Part shown: piece after piece, positions 42,997-54,835 of the stretch | Position numbering within the stretch: the stretch's first letter is position 1 | Layout: each line of letters starts with the position of its first letter | Assembly: GCA_037044905.1 (NCBI GenBank) | Contig: JBAOKB010000074.1 | Span: 496,001-560,000, forward strand | From: Hortaea werneckii | Lineage: Eukaryota > Ascomycota > Dothideomycetes > Mycosphaerellales > Teratosphaeriaceae | Length of the DNA stretch: 64,000 nt | Reading direction: 5' to 3' | Program-made: the position numbers and the translations under genes | The notes under the pieces: model-generated | The model's input: the letters and a program-made list of their open reading frames with translations, nothing else | The model's database searches: none | What the model was told of the DNA's origin: nothing

Positions 42997-44553
42997 ATGA
43001 ATCCGGAGCATCTCCTTTCAAACGATCGCTCGATTTTTGAAGCAGAGTTGGAAGGCATGATCGCCGACGCGGCAGCCCCCATTCGCACTACATCTCCCGA
43101 AGCATCCATCATCCCCGATGTCATCAATTGGAAACGCTCGATAGCTTGGGAGTCGGATGCTCCTTCACTGGCTTTGAAGCGGCGTAGGACTAACGGTCAA
43201 GACCAAGAGCTCCCCCTTCGCATCACCGAATCCGCCAGGAGTGAACACGGGAACTTCGTGCACCATTCAAGAGCGTCGTTCTTCAATCTATCAAATGACT
43301 CTCCGATGCAAGACGCTCGTCGTGGGCGGTCCTCTGTCCACGGGCGGCCATCAATTCTCCCTCATTTCGAGGATCATGGGTCGTCCGAGCCTACTGAAGC
43401 CACCTCTCGGCAAGCCGTACACGGTCAGTGGGATGTTAGAAAGGATGATCCGAAACTTGAAGAGCTCACGGAGCTACATCGTATGGAAGACATGAAGTAC
43501 TCCAACCGCTATGTGCTTAGTGCTGGTTTCTCTTCGCATCACGATCACGCATCCTCACAGAGCAGACTCCACTCTCTTTCACAGGACCGTAAATCTTCGA
43601 GGCTGCGTCGATTTTCATTCTACGAGCTACCCCCAAAGGTCCGCGACCGAATTTACAGGCTACTCTTCACCAAAGACGGACCCATTCCAATTGACTTCAC
43701 CTGGCTTAGGCCCTTCATCAATGGCCATGCCCGCATACCTGCTCCTGCGATCACCGTTCGCCACGAGAAGTCCGAGTATTACATACCTGTTCCCTTTGAT
43801 CGCCTCGTGCAGGATGTCACCTTGATGCAGGGCGACATGAAACCTTATGCAGCTGCGCTTGAGAACAAGATCATCAAAACTCATGCATTTCGGGCTCCAG
43901 TTCGAGGCTTTGCCATCTCTCTCCTACGGGTATCAAAGAGGCTTCATGAGGAGGCAGCAAGGATCCCGTACACGCATAACACGTTCTCATTCCCAGGACC
44001 AACGTCCGCTTGGATGGTGCTGGAATCGTTCCTTGCCACCATCGGAAAGACGAATATTGCGCACCTGAACAAGATTGACATCCACGTTCCCATGTGGTAC
44101 CTTGGGGTCCAAGCTGACTTTGTCGAAGGTGCTATTCTCAACCTGGTCTTACCTGCTGTCAAAATGACTGTCAGGACACCCCCTGCCCATGATCGCTTAC
44201 TGTCGGCTATTAAATCAGTTACAGGGGCATTGAGCCACGCACAGAACCTTCAACACCTGGTGCTTGGCCTGGAGTATGGAAGAGAGACGGATATTTGGAC
44301 TGAACGGTACCACACTACGCGCTCTCTTATCAGCGCCTCTGACGCAGAGGAATTCGCCACGAGAAGGAAAGAAGGGACAGAACTGCTGCATCAGCTAAGC
44401 GAGACCATCCCCGCGAGACCGAAGCTGCGAGTCTTCGATACCTCTGCGAACACGACGCGCCCGGCTAAAGAAGGCTTTAAGGAGGAGTTACCACGGATCA
44501 TGAGGGAGGCGGCCAAGTATGGATGGGTGGTAGAAGAGAATCTACAGGTCTAA
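42997..44553 (+). CDS. F-box-like hypothetical protein
   Basis: Single exon; the first ATG in the open frame is at 42997, giving 518 aa. The N-terminal ~200 residues are polar and probably disordered, with a basic patch LKRRRT that could be a nuclear signal. Near residue ~215 is RRFSFYELPPKVRDRIYRLL, resembling the short F-box-like motif that starts many fungal proteins of unknown function. The rest is a helical domain with LLRVSKRLHEEA, also typical of these proteins. A role in substrate recognition is possible but not shown. Confidence 0.75.
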   Translation: MNPEHLLSNDRSIFEAELEGMIADAAAPIRTTSPEASIIPDVINWKRSIAWESDAPSLALKRRRTNGQDQELPLRITESARSEHGNFVHHSRASFFNLSNDSPMQDARRGRSSVHGRPSILPHFEDHGSSEPTEATSRQAVHGQWDVRKDDPKLEELTELHRMEDMKYSNRYVLSAGFSSHHDHASSQSRLHSLSQDRKSSRLRRFSFYELPPKVRDRIYRLLFTKDGPIPIDFTWLRPFINGHARIPAPAITVRHEKSEYYIPVPFDRLVQDVTLMQGDMKPYAAALENKIIKTHAFRAPVRGFAISLLRVSKRLHEEAARIPYTHNTFSFPGPTSAWMVLESFLATIGKTNIAHLNKIDIHVPMWYLGVQADFVEGAILNLVLPAVKMTVRTPPAHDRLLSAIKSVTGALSHAQNLQHLVLGLEYGRETDIWTERYHTTRSLISASDAEEFATRRKEGTELLHQLSETIPARPKLRVFDTSANTTRPAKEGFKEELPRIMREAAKYGWVVEENLQV

Positions 44554-44646
44554 AGTCCAGCCTATGGACCTGCCCTATCTGGATGGTAGTATGGGCGTAG
44601 TATTTGGGTATCTAACTGTAGAATCACGCGAATGTAAAGAAGATGT

Positions 44647-46266
44647 TCACCAATCGTCCTCAGCAGCAGGCGGTCTACCCATGCCGCTCATTGACATGCC
44701 CAAACCGCCACCTGCTCCTACCCAGCCGTCTGCTTCTCTGGTACCTGCAAAGCCCAGACCAGCCGGTGCAGGGTCGGCGGCGTCGGCGCCATCTAGCTCG
44801 GCATCCTCTCCTACGCCCACCTCGTCTGCCTCCTTGACTTGCTCATCCGATGTCTTAGCGCTCTCATCCATTACATGATTCACCGGTGACATTTCCGCAC
44901 CCGAGGCCGTGATCTGCTTAAGCTCAGCGGGTGCTGCCACGGCTGGCGCAGTCTGCTGGTTGATGCCCTTCTCAGCTCTGAGCTGTTGGAATTTCTCTGC
45001 CGTTTCCCTCAGAGCGCCTTGAATCCGGACCTCCTCCTCAGCAAGTCGGACCTTCTCTCGCTGCAGCGCATCCATCTCCGCCATCTTCTGCGCACGCGAA
45101 ACCCGCATGTCAGTGACCTGTTTCCGCAACCGGTCAATCACTCCATCGAGCGTGGGCACAGGTGAGATCTTTGGAGGCGTCTTGGGCCTAAGGTCTGCAT
45201 ATGGGTCCGAAGGGGTGGCATTATGCGTCGCAGCGTACGTGCCGTGCCTTGTCTGCGCCGCCTCGAAAGCTGCGTTGCGTTCTTGCTCGCTTGTGTTTGA
45301 CTCCGCATCTGAACCTTCAGCATCACCTTCTGCGGCAGCGATCTGGGCTCTCATCTCTTCCTTCCTTCGCCTCTCCGCTTCTCTCTCGGCTTTGCGACCT
45401 AAGTGCACCTTGCCATCTTCCGTGAAATCTTCAAAGTTCTCCATGATATCTTCGTCATCGTTGACCAGTCTGCTCTCGCCAATGTTGTATTTATCCTTGG
45501 GCTTTAGTATCAAGCGCCCCTGCTCATCTCGTGTGATGTTCGGATCCCCATCCACACCTTCTTCATCTTCCATATTGTCCAAGCCAGGGTCGTCAGGGTC
45601 CAAGGATATGTACTCGTCAGCGGCATGTTCCTTAGCCAGTCTTGCCCTTCTCGCCTTCTTCTCCGCAATCTCGGATGCCGATGGGATTGCAGATGAGCCA
45701 TATCGACCCAGCGAAGAGCCGAATTTGGAGGAGAGGTCCAACTCCTTCGTACGGTTCTGAACGTCTGCAACTGCTTTCTCGTCGCCGCTCCCAAATGAAG
45801 CAGGTGTCGATGGTGTGCTTGCTTTCAACTCGCGTAAAGAAGAGGCGCTGTAGCTCGGCTTGGTATTCTCATCCTCGTCATCATCCTGGCGTCGCGGCAA
45901 CTGGGATGCGAGGAGCGAAGAACGCTTAGAGGCATTTCGCTGCGTTGCGACTTTGGAGAGATTGGATCGCTTTGGGGTGACGATACTCGTACTATCACCA
46001 TCGTCATCGTCTTGGGCCGCTGAAGGGCCAAATGAGGTTCGCGGTGTTATCGGTTTGCGCGGTCTCGCCGTGGGTCGCTTCAGAACTGGCTCTGTGGCAT
46101 ATGGAGTCAGCACGGTTTGAAGGCTGTCAACGTGAATTAGATGCGGAGAAAAAGCATGACGGGCGGAACTGGGCGTACCTGACTCTGATGCATGTTCCTC
46201 CGCTCTGGATTCCTCTTCCTCGCCTCCAATCTTGCGCGGTACTCTCCGCCCTCCCAATTTCTTCAT
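44647..46266 (-). CDS. Nineteen-complex-related protein 2 (Ntr2) domain protein
   Basis: Splicing factor family; yeast Ntr2 works with Ntr1 and Prp43 in spliceosome disassembly. ATG 46266. Open throughout (539 codons), but an in-phase 87 bp intron (46178-46092, donor GTACGC, CTGAC branch) probably reduces it to 510 aa, joining EEHASES to EPVLKRP. Family features: N-terminal GGRRVPRKIGG; DEYISLDPDDPG; SRLVNDDEDIMENFEDFTED; KVHLGRKAEREAERRRKEE; RNAAFEAAQTRHGTY; then a coiled coil and a Gly/Met-rich acidic tail ending in EDDW. Confidence 0.88.
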   Translation of the reverse strand: MKKLGGRRVPRKIGGEEEESRAEEHASESGTPSSARHAFSPHLIHVDSLQTVLTPYATEPVLKRPTARPRKPITPRTSFGPSAAQDDDDGDSTSIVTPKRSNLSKVATQRNASKRSSLLASQLPRRQDDDEDENTKPSYSASSLRELKASTPSTPASFGSGDEKAVADVQNRTKELDLSSKFGSSLGRYGSSAIPSASEIAEKKARRARLAKEHAADEYISLDPDDPGLDNMEDEEGVDGDPNITRDEQGRLILKPKDKYNIGESRLVNDDEDIMENFEDFTEDGKVHLGRKAEREAERRRKEEMRAQIAAAEGDAEGSDAESNTSEQERNAAFEAAQTRHGTYAATHNATPSDPYADLRPKTPPKISPVPTLDGVIDRLRKQVTDMRVSRAQKMAEMDALQREKVRLAEEEVRIQGALRETAEKFQQLRAEKGINQQTAPAVAAPAELKQITASGAEMSPVNHVMDESAKTSDEQVKEADEVGVGEDAELDGADAADPAPAGLGFAGTREADGWVGAGGGLGMSMSGMGRPPAAEDDW

Positions 46267-47647
46267 TGTTTGCGAAAGTACTTTACTCTCGATCGTGCTC
46301 GAATGAGACGCCTTTAGTCGTCTGCAAGCGGAGCAGCGCTGCGCTGAGCAAGTGTGCCTCTGAAGTATACTAGAGGTATGGATTGGATGCGTCGGTACCT
46401 ACATAGTAGTGGAGTGGGCAGTCGCAAAGAAAGTTGGAGTCGCCTGATTAAGTCCGATTATAGCCGTGACATACAGACTACATGACTCGTAAAATGACCT
46501 CTAGCCACACTGCCATGTGTTTTACCCAAGTCCCACCGGGATGATGATACGGGAGGACCATTTGCAATTGAGGTGGAGAAAATGCGCACGGTAATGGCAT
46601 CTTGATACATTTTGGTAGGTCATCAGCATCGGTGACTTGGCTTGACCATTAGAGTACCTCCTATGTATAATTGACAGCGCCCCTACAATCAGACGATGCG
46701 GCGGAACAGAAGCATCATCACTCATGAGCCTCAACATGACCAGATTACGCATCGTGCGTGACGCATGCACTCTTCGTCCCCATACTTGTAAAGTGCACGC
46801 AGTCGAAGATCAACCGTTCAACCCGTTCATCTTCGCGTGTCTTGCGCCTCTCTGCCAGCCTCCGCGTCAGCTCGACGACCCGCGGGGCGGTGAAGTCACT
46901 GGGACGGAGGGCCGCGGAGGTTTGCTGGGATTCGGGCACTGCAGCTGTCTGTACCTGTCAGCAGGAGACAGCGGGAGGATGTATCTTGCCACACATCTAT
47001 CTGTGAAAGACACTGTTCTCTCCATCCCTCACATGGTTGCCTGTGGGGCCTGAGCTATTTCGATATACATACCTAGACGGCCCCAGCTTGTGTGCTGAGG
47101 AGACGCGCGAGTTCCCGCCTGTCTTGAAGTCATTCGTCTAGAACACGCGTCACACCCGCCAAGCGCTTCCACCAATCTGGGGATCTCGCGCATCTTCCTG
47201 GCCGTCGATCGCCTACATTGGGCTACCAGGCGAGCCAGGCTGGAACAACGCACCTACGTTCAGCTCACCACCACACCACAATTCCGTTGCCCTCCCACTC
47301 TCCTCTCCCCTTCTGCTTGTACATATTAGCCCCTCGTTAATTCATCTCCGTCCACGCAAGAACAGCGACAGTCCCATTCCCCACTCGATCCCATCGCACC
47401 GACCAAGCCCGTCGATGACACTCGGTGCATAGAGCCCAGGTGGACATTCGTGGACTTTGCCGCAGCTGCAGCATACAGAACGCTTCTGCAGGACTCCAGA
47501 CGTCGCACAGGATGCCTCGCTCGCGCGGTAAGTTTCCGAAGCCCAGTCCCGTGGAATGACGGTGCATGTTGCGACGTCTTCTGGGTAGAGCCCCTTGCAG
47601 CTGTAGTAGATGTCTGACCTAGAGCATACGTTGCAGTCTTGTCGTTC
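46267..47647. other. Divergent intergenic region between NTR2 and the Caf120-like gene
   Basis: 1.4 kb with both promoters and probably a long 5' leader of the right-hand gene. Short frames here have no family features. Confidence 0.5.
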
Positions 47648-50600
47648 ATGAGCCAATGGGGCAGTGCACCAAAGTCACCCACCAAAGAGAATGCACCACC
47701 CTCGCCTACCGTCGCTAAGCCGCCGATGAACGAGAATGCCCCTCCATCAGCAGCGGCGAGAAGAAAGTTGGACATCGATGTAATTACGCCGCAGTCGAAC
47801 GCTCAGAACCTGGATTCGTATGGTCAAAACTCTCCGAAAGAGCCCGGCACGCCTACCAGAACTCAATCAAGAGCGCGAGGTGATAGTCGAGCGCAGAGAC
47901 CTGATACTATGGTGCAGACGTATAAGCCACCGCAGGTGGAGGTCGCAAACGACACACCGCCAGAGCTGCAGCCCATCTTCAGCTATCTGAATAGTCACAG
48001 TAATAAGCTATACCAAGAGGGCTACTTCCTGAAGCTGCACGACCTGGACTCCAGAGGCCGACCGAGCTCAGATAGAGTCTGGACTGAGTGCTTTGCCCAG
48101 CTTGTCGGCACAGTCCTATCTTTATGGGATGCCGCAGCGCTCGATGTAGCTGGCGAAGATGGTGAAGTCGTGCCTACTTTTATCAACCTCAGTGATGCCT
48201 CCCTCAAAATGGTATGGAGTAAGCTGCCCGCCTTCTCTTCCTGTGATGCTAACTCTGTTCCGATAGATCGAATCATTGCCGATGAACGGTGCAGCAGGCG
48301 GCAGTCTCCAAAACGTCCTTAGCATATCGACTGCAGCGAACAACCGCTACTTGCTTCATTTCAATTCGCTGAACTCCCTGACGCAATGGACGGCTGGCAT
48401 CAGGCTAGCCATGTTCGAACACTCGACATTACAGGAAGCGTATACAGGATCGTTGATTGCAGGCAAGGGCAAACTCTTGAACAATATCAAGGCGATTATG
48501 GAACGCTCAAAGTTCGTACACGAGGACTGGGCACGTGTACGTTTTGGTGCGGGCACTCCCTGGAAGCGTTGCTGGTGTGTCGTCTCTCCGCCGGATGAGA
48601 AGGAATTCGGCAAAGCACAGAAGAGCCTCAAGAAAGCATCTGCCTACGAGCGAGTTAAAATGCCAAAGGGTAGCATCAAATTCTACGACACGAGGAAGGT
48701 CACGAAAAAGACACGGCCAATTGCGACAGTATCCGATGCTTACGCAGCGTATGCTATCTATCCACAATCGAAACCGTTGATCGACCAGTCCACGTTGGTG
48801 AAGCTGGAAGGCCTAGTCACCGTCCACGGCTCGCCCGAGACAACCACTGAGGGTTTCATCTTTGTTATGCCCGAAGTGCACCCAGCAGTCAGCGGCTTCG
48901 AAATGATGCTACAGTTCCTTTTCCCGGTCTTCGACACTTTCAACCTTTACGGCAGGCCAAATAAGCTCATTGCCGATTCACTCGATCAGAGAGGTTTGAT
49001 GTTTGCAATGCCGAGAGATCGGAGATGGGGCTATCTGGACATTCTCGACGTTTCTGCACTCATTCATACTGAAGGCAGCCAAGCATGGAGCGAGCGACAG
49101 TGGCGCCGAGAAATGAAGAAGCTCACTTCTACTCGCATGCAAAACCAGTTTGACGACTCTTCAGCGAATGTGAGACAGTTTGGACAGCGTCGTAACACGA
49201 CTACTGCCCGACCTTTCTCGCCAGCCCCAGAACGTGTCAGCGCTATTCGATTTAGCGAAGATGCTTCAAGCTCTTCGCCGGGATCACGCTCAGGCTCGCC
49301 GGCGCAGCAGAATGATCTTCAATTCGGTCCACCTAGAAGAACCGACTCTGCACCGCCAGGAGCACAGGGCAGCCCCCATAAGCGCTCAGCTTCTGACGCC
49401 CAAGCTTACAGGAAGTTTATGACTGAGACACCATCACGGCTGTCTTATGAGGCAACTGAGCCTGACAATGAAGAGATGGCGCCTCCTCCGCCGAGACATG
49501 GTGGTGCTCTCGGCCGACCGAACGGCCCTGGTGCGCTTCCACGCATTCAGTCAGGAGCAGAGACACCAACTCTGGGCTCACTTGACCAAGACTTACGATC
49601 TCAAGAAGTCTCAAGCCCGAACTTGATGCCACCAGAACCAGTGCAAACACCGCCAGCTTTCTCTCACAATCCTGGCAGCGCTCCTCCAAAGCGGCCTTTC
49701 GCCGCTCCTGAGCTCCGACGCGCTCACTCGAACGTCGACGCCGCTACACTCTATCAGATGCAGGATGCGATGCGACCACGAGATGATGCGTCGGACGAAG
49801 AAGTCAACGCTGGCGGATGGAATGCTGATGTACAGCAGCGTCAGCAATACAATGTAAACCCCACCAATACTCTGCCAAATAATAAACTCGGAGCGCCAGC
49901 TGATAGATCGCAAGGCGCATTGAACGACCTCATGAATGAAAAGCTACGAAGTTCGAGACAAATCACGGGTATGATACGTGGATCGCGAGATGACGGAGAC
50001 TTTCAGAGGGCCCAGAAGCCTGCGGATCATGATTACTCATCGGCTGATTTCGGAACGAAAGCGTCTATCCGACCCGAAGAGACGCTAGAACGGCTTCAGA
50101 GCGACAGAAGTACATCAGTAACACCTTTGCATTCTAGCCGCAGCATTGTGCGAAAACCATTACCTCAGAAGATAGACATGTCACATATACCGACAAGATC
50201 GGATTCTCTACCGCATGAGCCGGCCACTCAGGGATCTGAGGAAGAAAGGCCTCCAGAATCTCCTGTCAGCAATCATAGCTGGGCTGATGACTTTGTCGAT
50301 ACTGACGCCCTTGACCGCATGCTGCTAAGCTCACCAGACCGCAATAATACCATGCAGAGTCAACAAAGCTTTGCTAGTTCGGCAACACCAGATTATGCAA
50401 GCACTGTCCCGTCAGAGCCTGAACATAGGCAACCGGTCGAAAGACCGAGAGCAGGCAAGTTGAAGACTGTTGGAGACCCAGACTACCAGGGCACCGGCAC
50501 CCGACCTGCAAGCGCCCTGCGATTGGACACGTGGGACAAAGAGCAGGCTGAGCAGTCATCTGAGGTACCAAACGTTGACTTTGGACCAACGTTTGCATAC

Positions 50601-51806
50601 AAGCCTACAAGTAGACCAGGAACCAGTGGCACCATCACTGCTTTAGATGACGGCAAGGCTCGATCGAGGTCTGCTGACAGGCTTAGGCAGCTGTCGCGAG
50701 AACAGCTGAGCCGGATTAGCCCAGCCGAAGGAAATCGTCAGTCGTATTTCGGCGGCCGAAACACACCCAGTCCAGGTGCCCTTACGCCAAATGAGACTGG
50801 TACCTCACCAGGCAACCGCAACAGCGTAGCGTGGCAGCCTGCATCTAGGCCGTCACCTGAGACCACTCCAGGCACTCGTCAAAGCTTGACACCTGAGCAG
50901 TGGGTGCAGTACAGAGCCAACCTCGCATCGCAACCACAACAGGCCCCTCCACGCAAGCCAGTTCCACTTTATGCTCACCAACGTACGGCGTCTGGCAGTA
51001 GCGTTCATCAGCTTCGGAAATCATCGGCGAAAACGCCACCGCCTCTGTCACGGACGCCATCCGGAGACTGGACACAGCATGCCCAGCGAACGCCGCCTAG
51101 CAGACCCCAATCTCGTGGGGCGGGCACCGTTCTGAACCAGTCTGCTCCTGTGAGCAGGCCACAGTCCCGGGGAGCGGGTGCTTACCTCAACCAACAAAGC
51201 CAAAATGGCACGCTGTATTCACAACATCAATCTAATTTGACTGCGCAAGAACAGATGAAAGTCGCACGAGCGACCGGTACGCCTCTGATCAGCTACACCT
51301 CTAATCAGGATAAAAAGTCCCAAGAGCAATATCAGACCGGCCTTTTCGGCGCGCTTGCCGCGCGTGAGCACGAGAAAGCTGAAATGAAGAAGACAGGTGG
51401 TAACCGCAACAGCATGCATGTTCAACACGCAATAGCGCAACGGCAACACCAGCAACAGGCTGCAGCGGCTCAAGCACATGCTCAAGCTCAAGCTCAGTAT
51501 GAGATGCAGATGCAGCAGCAACAAGCAGCTTACCACGCTCAGGCTCAGCAGATGCAAGCGATGCAGTACAATCAGATGTTACTTGCCCAGAAGCAGGGCC
51601 ACAATGCGTATGGCCAGCAGTACCAGAACTCCCCTATGCAGGCTCAAAGTTCATGGCAGCAACAGCCGCAGTACAGCAACCAACATCAGCAAGGCTGGGC
51701 CGGACAGGGCCATCAGTACAGCCAGGGAGGACATCCGCCACAGCAGGCGGCACAGTATGGTGGTCAAGGAGGCCAGTGGCAGCAGCAACAACAACGGCGA
51801 GGTTGA
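47648..51806 (+). CDS. PH-domain protein of the Caf120/Skg3 type
   Basis: Large fungal PH-domain protein; yeast Caf120 associates with the CCR4-NOT complex and its paralogue Skg3 is linked to the cell cortex. Exons 47648-48211 and 48267-51806; 55 bp intron with donor GTATGG and branch GCTAAC. Product ~1,367 aa. The split PH domain covers ~115-260 (KLYQEGYFLKLHDLDSRG, FAQLVGTVLSLWD, then NRYLLHFNSLNSLTQWTAGI). A second conserved region follows (TPWKRCWCVVSP, GSIKFYDTRK). The rest is long, Pro/Ser-rich and disordered, ending in a Gln/Ala/His-rich tail. The start codon is the first ATG in frame; a further upstream exon is possible. Confidence 0.85.
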
Positions 51807-52149
51807 GAGATGACGGATGATTTGATAATACGCCAGGCGTTTCCTTTTCTGAAAGTAGATCGGCAATTGTTTTGGTTCTTATCCGTCAAAATCCCCATAC
51901 GGTGTCAGCTAGGCTGGCAGGATAGGATGCGAGTCTAATGCGAATTCAACTGATTGGTCTCTTGAAATATTGTATCAAACATCTCGTCTCATCTGATGAG
52001 TGCCTCATTTATATATAAGATCTCAACAGCTCGCAAGCGGAGCAGCGCGGGGCAAACGAATTTCTGGACATCTCGCCGCGTCCGTGAACTTTCTACTTCC
52101 CAGTGCATTTGACAAGTAGCCTGAACCGCCATAAGATAAGATCCACAAC
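51807..52149. other. Intergenic region
   Basis: 3' flank of the Caf120-like gene and short upstream region of the SRPBCC gene, with a TATATATAA at ~52,010. No coding feature. Confidence 0.5.
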
Positions 52150-52797
52150 ATGGTCGACGCATCCCTCAAGGCATTTGGGGGCGCAGCCTTAGCCATCTTG
52201 GGCTCGCTTCTGATTGGATTCGTGTTCCGGAGCGACGACTCGGCTCAGCTTCTACGGCCCGGTGGCTCATACCTCGGCGATGATCTCTTACCCTCAGCAC
52301 CGATGGTCTACGACCAGACACGGATCGTCAAAGCCTCCCCATCGGACATCTGGCCCTGGATTGTGCAGCTTGGCAAGCGCAGAGGAGGGTGGTATTGTCC
52401 GCAGTGGTTTGAGAAGCTGCTGCCCGCATCCTGGCGTGCTACATGGACAATTCACCCGCAATGGCAGTCGTTAGCTGTCGGCGATCGGGTGGAGGACTAT
52501 GGTTTCAATGGGAAGGAAGACTTCTTTGTCGTTGCTGGCGTCTATCCGCAAAAAGGTCTCGTCTACCGCAGCGATCGCTACGGAGCGGCGTTCTCTTGGG
52601 CTTTGCTGCTCCATGAGCTTGAGACGACTTCTAGAGGCACGCCGCAGACGCTGGTCCATTTAAGATTCCGCGGTCAGATTGCTGCTACTGGGATGAAGAG
52701 GCTTCTGATCATCAAGGGAGGAGGGATTCTTGATCACTTGACTACAGCGCCGATGTTGGCAGGGTTGGCGGAGAGGGTGGAGAGATCTAACTCATGA
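52150..52797 (+). CDS. SRPBCC/START-like protein with N-terminal membrane segment
   Basis: Single exon, 215 aa. Residues ~8-26 (AFGGAALAILGSLLIGFVF) form a hydrophobic anchor or signal. The rest fits the SRPBCC fold, a helix-grip that binds hydrophobic ligands. It contains IVKASPSDIWPWIVQLGKRR followed by GGWYCPQWFEKLL, a signature seen often in bacterial polyketide-cyclase-like proteins, and a late QTLVHLRFRGQ strand. Ligand and reaction are unknown. Confidence 0.75.
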   Translation: MVDASLKAFGGAALAILGSLLIGFVFRSDDSAQLLRPGGSYLGDDLLPSAPMVYDQTRIVKASPSDIWPWIVQLGKRRGGWYCPQWFEKLLPASWRATWTIHPQWQSLAVGDRVEDYGFNGKEDFFVVAGVYPQKGLVYRSDRYGAAFSWALLLHELETTSRGTPQTLVHLRFRGQIAATGMKRLLIIKGGGILDHLTTAPMLAGLAERVERSNS

Positions 52798-54835
52798 TCA
52801 CGAAAGGCGACACGCAACTACTTTACTTGCGCAACCGTGTAGCTGCTACCCTAAACAGTGCCGCACAAGACGCTGTCCTGTTGCTCCATCATCGATGAGC
52901 TACGAGGGTCTTGAGTCTTTGGTCATTCACGCCCTATGCTTCTCGCCTATCTCTCACATAGCCACGTAGTCTCAACAATGTGGTCTTCCAGGCAATGGTT
53001 CGATCGGATGCTGTTTCAGGCATGCATATATAGATCTCGAGTCATGGGTGAAGCTGGAGACAGTATACCTACATCTACTCAGTAGTATGTCCGGGTACCT
53101 GCCCGGGTCCAAGGAACCCACGGTGTCTGAGGCATCATCTCGAGCTTGGACCCCGCCTCGGAATGCGACCCGACAACACTTCACCCTCCGCCTTTCATTC
53201 AACTGCCGTTTCCTAGAAAGCCTCGCCGGATGACTGCGCCGTACTATGTATGCATCAAAGAGGGTCGCAATGCACACGCGTCAACAAGGCTCAGCTGAGA
53301 AGCCTTTGAGGATGTGTTGGCCGCCCTCTTACGTGCTCCACTTCGCACAGCCCCAGCCAACCTCTTAGCGATTGGACGCCCTCCCTCCTTCAGCTCCAAC
53401 GCGCAGCACTAAGGCAACCGCAAAGCGCTTGCTCACGAAATAGAATCTGACACACAGTGCTTCATGCAGCGGGCCGTTGCAAGTGAATCCTGAGAGGGAG
53501 TACTGCCTGAAGAAGGAAACAGATCGGCTGACATGTCCTCCAATCAGATCCTTATTGCTTGCAGAGCCGCATTCCTACTTTCGTGGTGCCTATCAGTCAC
53601 TGCCCTTCTTATAGTCCTTTGAGGCCGCCCTGGACCGGTGAAGCTCATTTTCGGCCCCCAGACATCGCACGTGGCTTTCGTACATTTACATATCGACTCC
53701 TCTCACGATCGCATTGATTCCACTCTTGACGACAGATTGAACCGTTAGGTATTTCCTGGATGGATACTCCACAGCTGCTATTGCCGTCAACCAGAGCTCT
53801 TTCGTGGACAACATATCCCGCTATACCTACACGACTCAGGCTTCCCAAACAAATCGATACTTCGAGGCTCAAAAATCGCATCACCGTCCGTCTTGCAGGT
53901 CATGGTTCTACTCGCAAACTCAGCGGATCATGCGGATAATACCAAGAGACAAGCTGTTCGAACAGAATGGCCCTCGATGCGAAACATGAGAATTTTTCCT
54001 GACTATTAGGAGCGATCGAACGAGCTGAGAATCGACCTGCAAGCCCGAAATTGTGCACCGAATCATGAAAAAAAAAAAAAAAAAAAGAAATGCTCGATTT
54101 CTGGATGTCAGTCACGTTCCAGAGCCACCAAGGCGTTATTCCACATGGACTGCTCTTTCTACGGCATTGATTGCTGTGAACAATCCAAGATCTCTAAAAC
54201 TCAACAGAAATTACGACGAAGAGACAGACGACACACGTGCCAAGCCGGCGAAACAGCGACTAAGGCAGCTGTGCAGGTGTCTGCATGTGCTCCGCCACCA
54301 GCCGTAGCAGTGGTTGTTCTGAGCCGGGAATAGGCGGGCGCTCCCGGTTGGACGCCCTTCGCTGAAGGCAACGCCCTCACCACCAAGCTGAATGTCTCGA
54401 CAGCTTCTCGTCAAGGGTCTGTCTGGTGTACTTTGCGGTCGCCGTCGTCACTGCCTCTGCCCAGGTCACCTGACTGGCAAACCTCGCCACCCAGAAGGGC
54501 GAGCCATTCGTGATGGGAGCGTCCGAGAGCTGTGGCCCGTGCCTTCTAGTCACTACCTCGATGTGCCCACTGTCGACCGCAGCTAGGTGACCTCGCTCTT
54601 TCCTTCACTTGCCTACCCATTCGTCTTTTCTTCGCTCTACCTCGTGTATCTGTCCCAATCTCTTTGTTCGAAGCTACCGTCTCATGGCCGTTGAACATAA
54701 TCGAAAGCACTGATAGTTTCTGGTAAGTATCTAGCATTGTATCGGCCACGCTCTATCGCTATCTATGGATCACGCTCCCGGAAGTCTACTTTGGCCCGGC
54801 TGCGAACTTCTGCTGAATAGCTCTAGAGACATATC
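52798..54835. other. 2-kb intergenic region
   Basis: No convincing gene. It includes an uninterrupted A run at ~54,067-54,085 and the upstream region of the C2H2 gene. Short frames on both strands lack conservation signals I can recognise. Confidence 0.5.
54067..54085 (+). repeat. Poly(A) run
   Basis: About 19 consecutive A. It could be a simple slippage tract; no retroposon structure or target duplication is evident around it. Confidence 0.7.
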
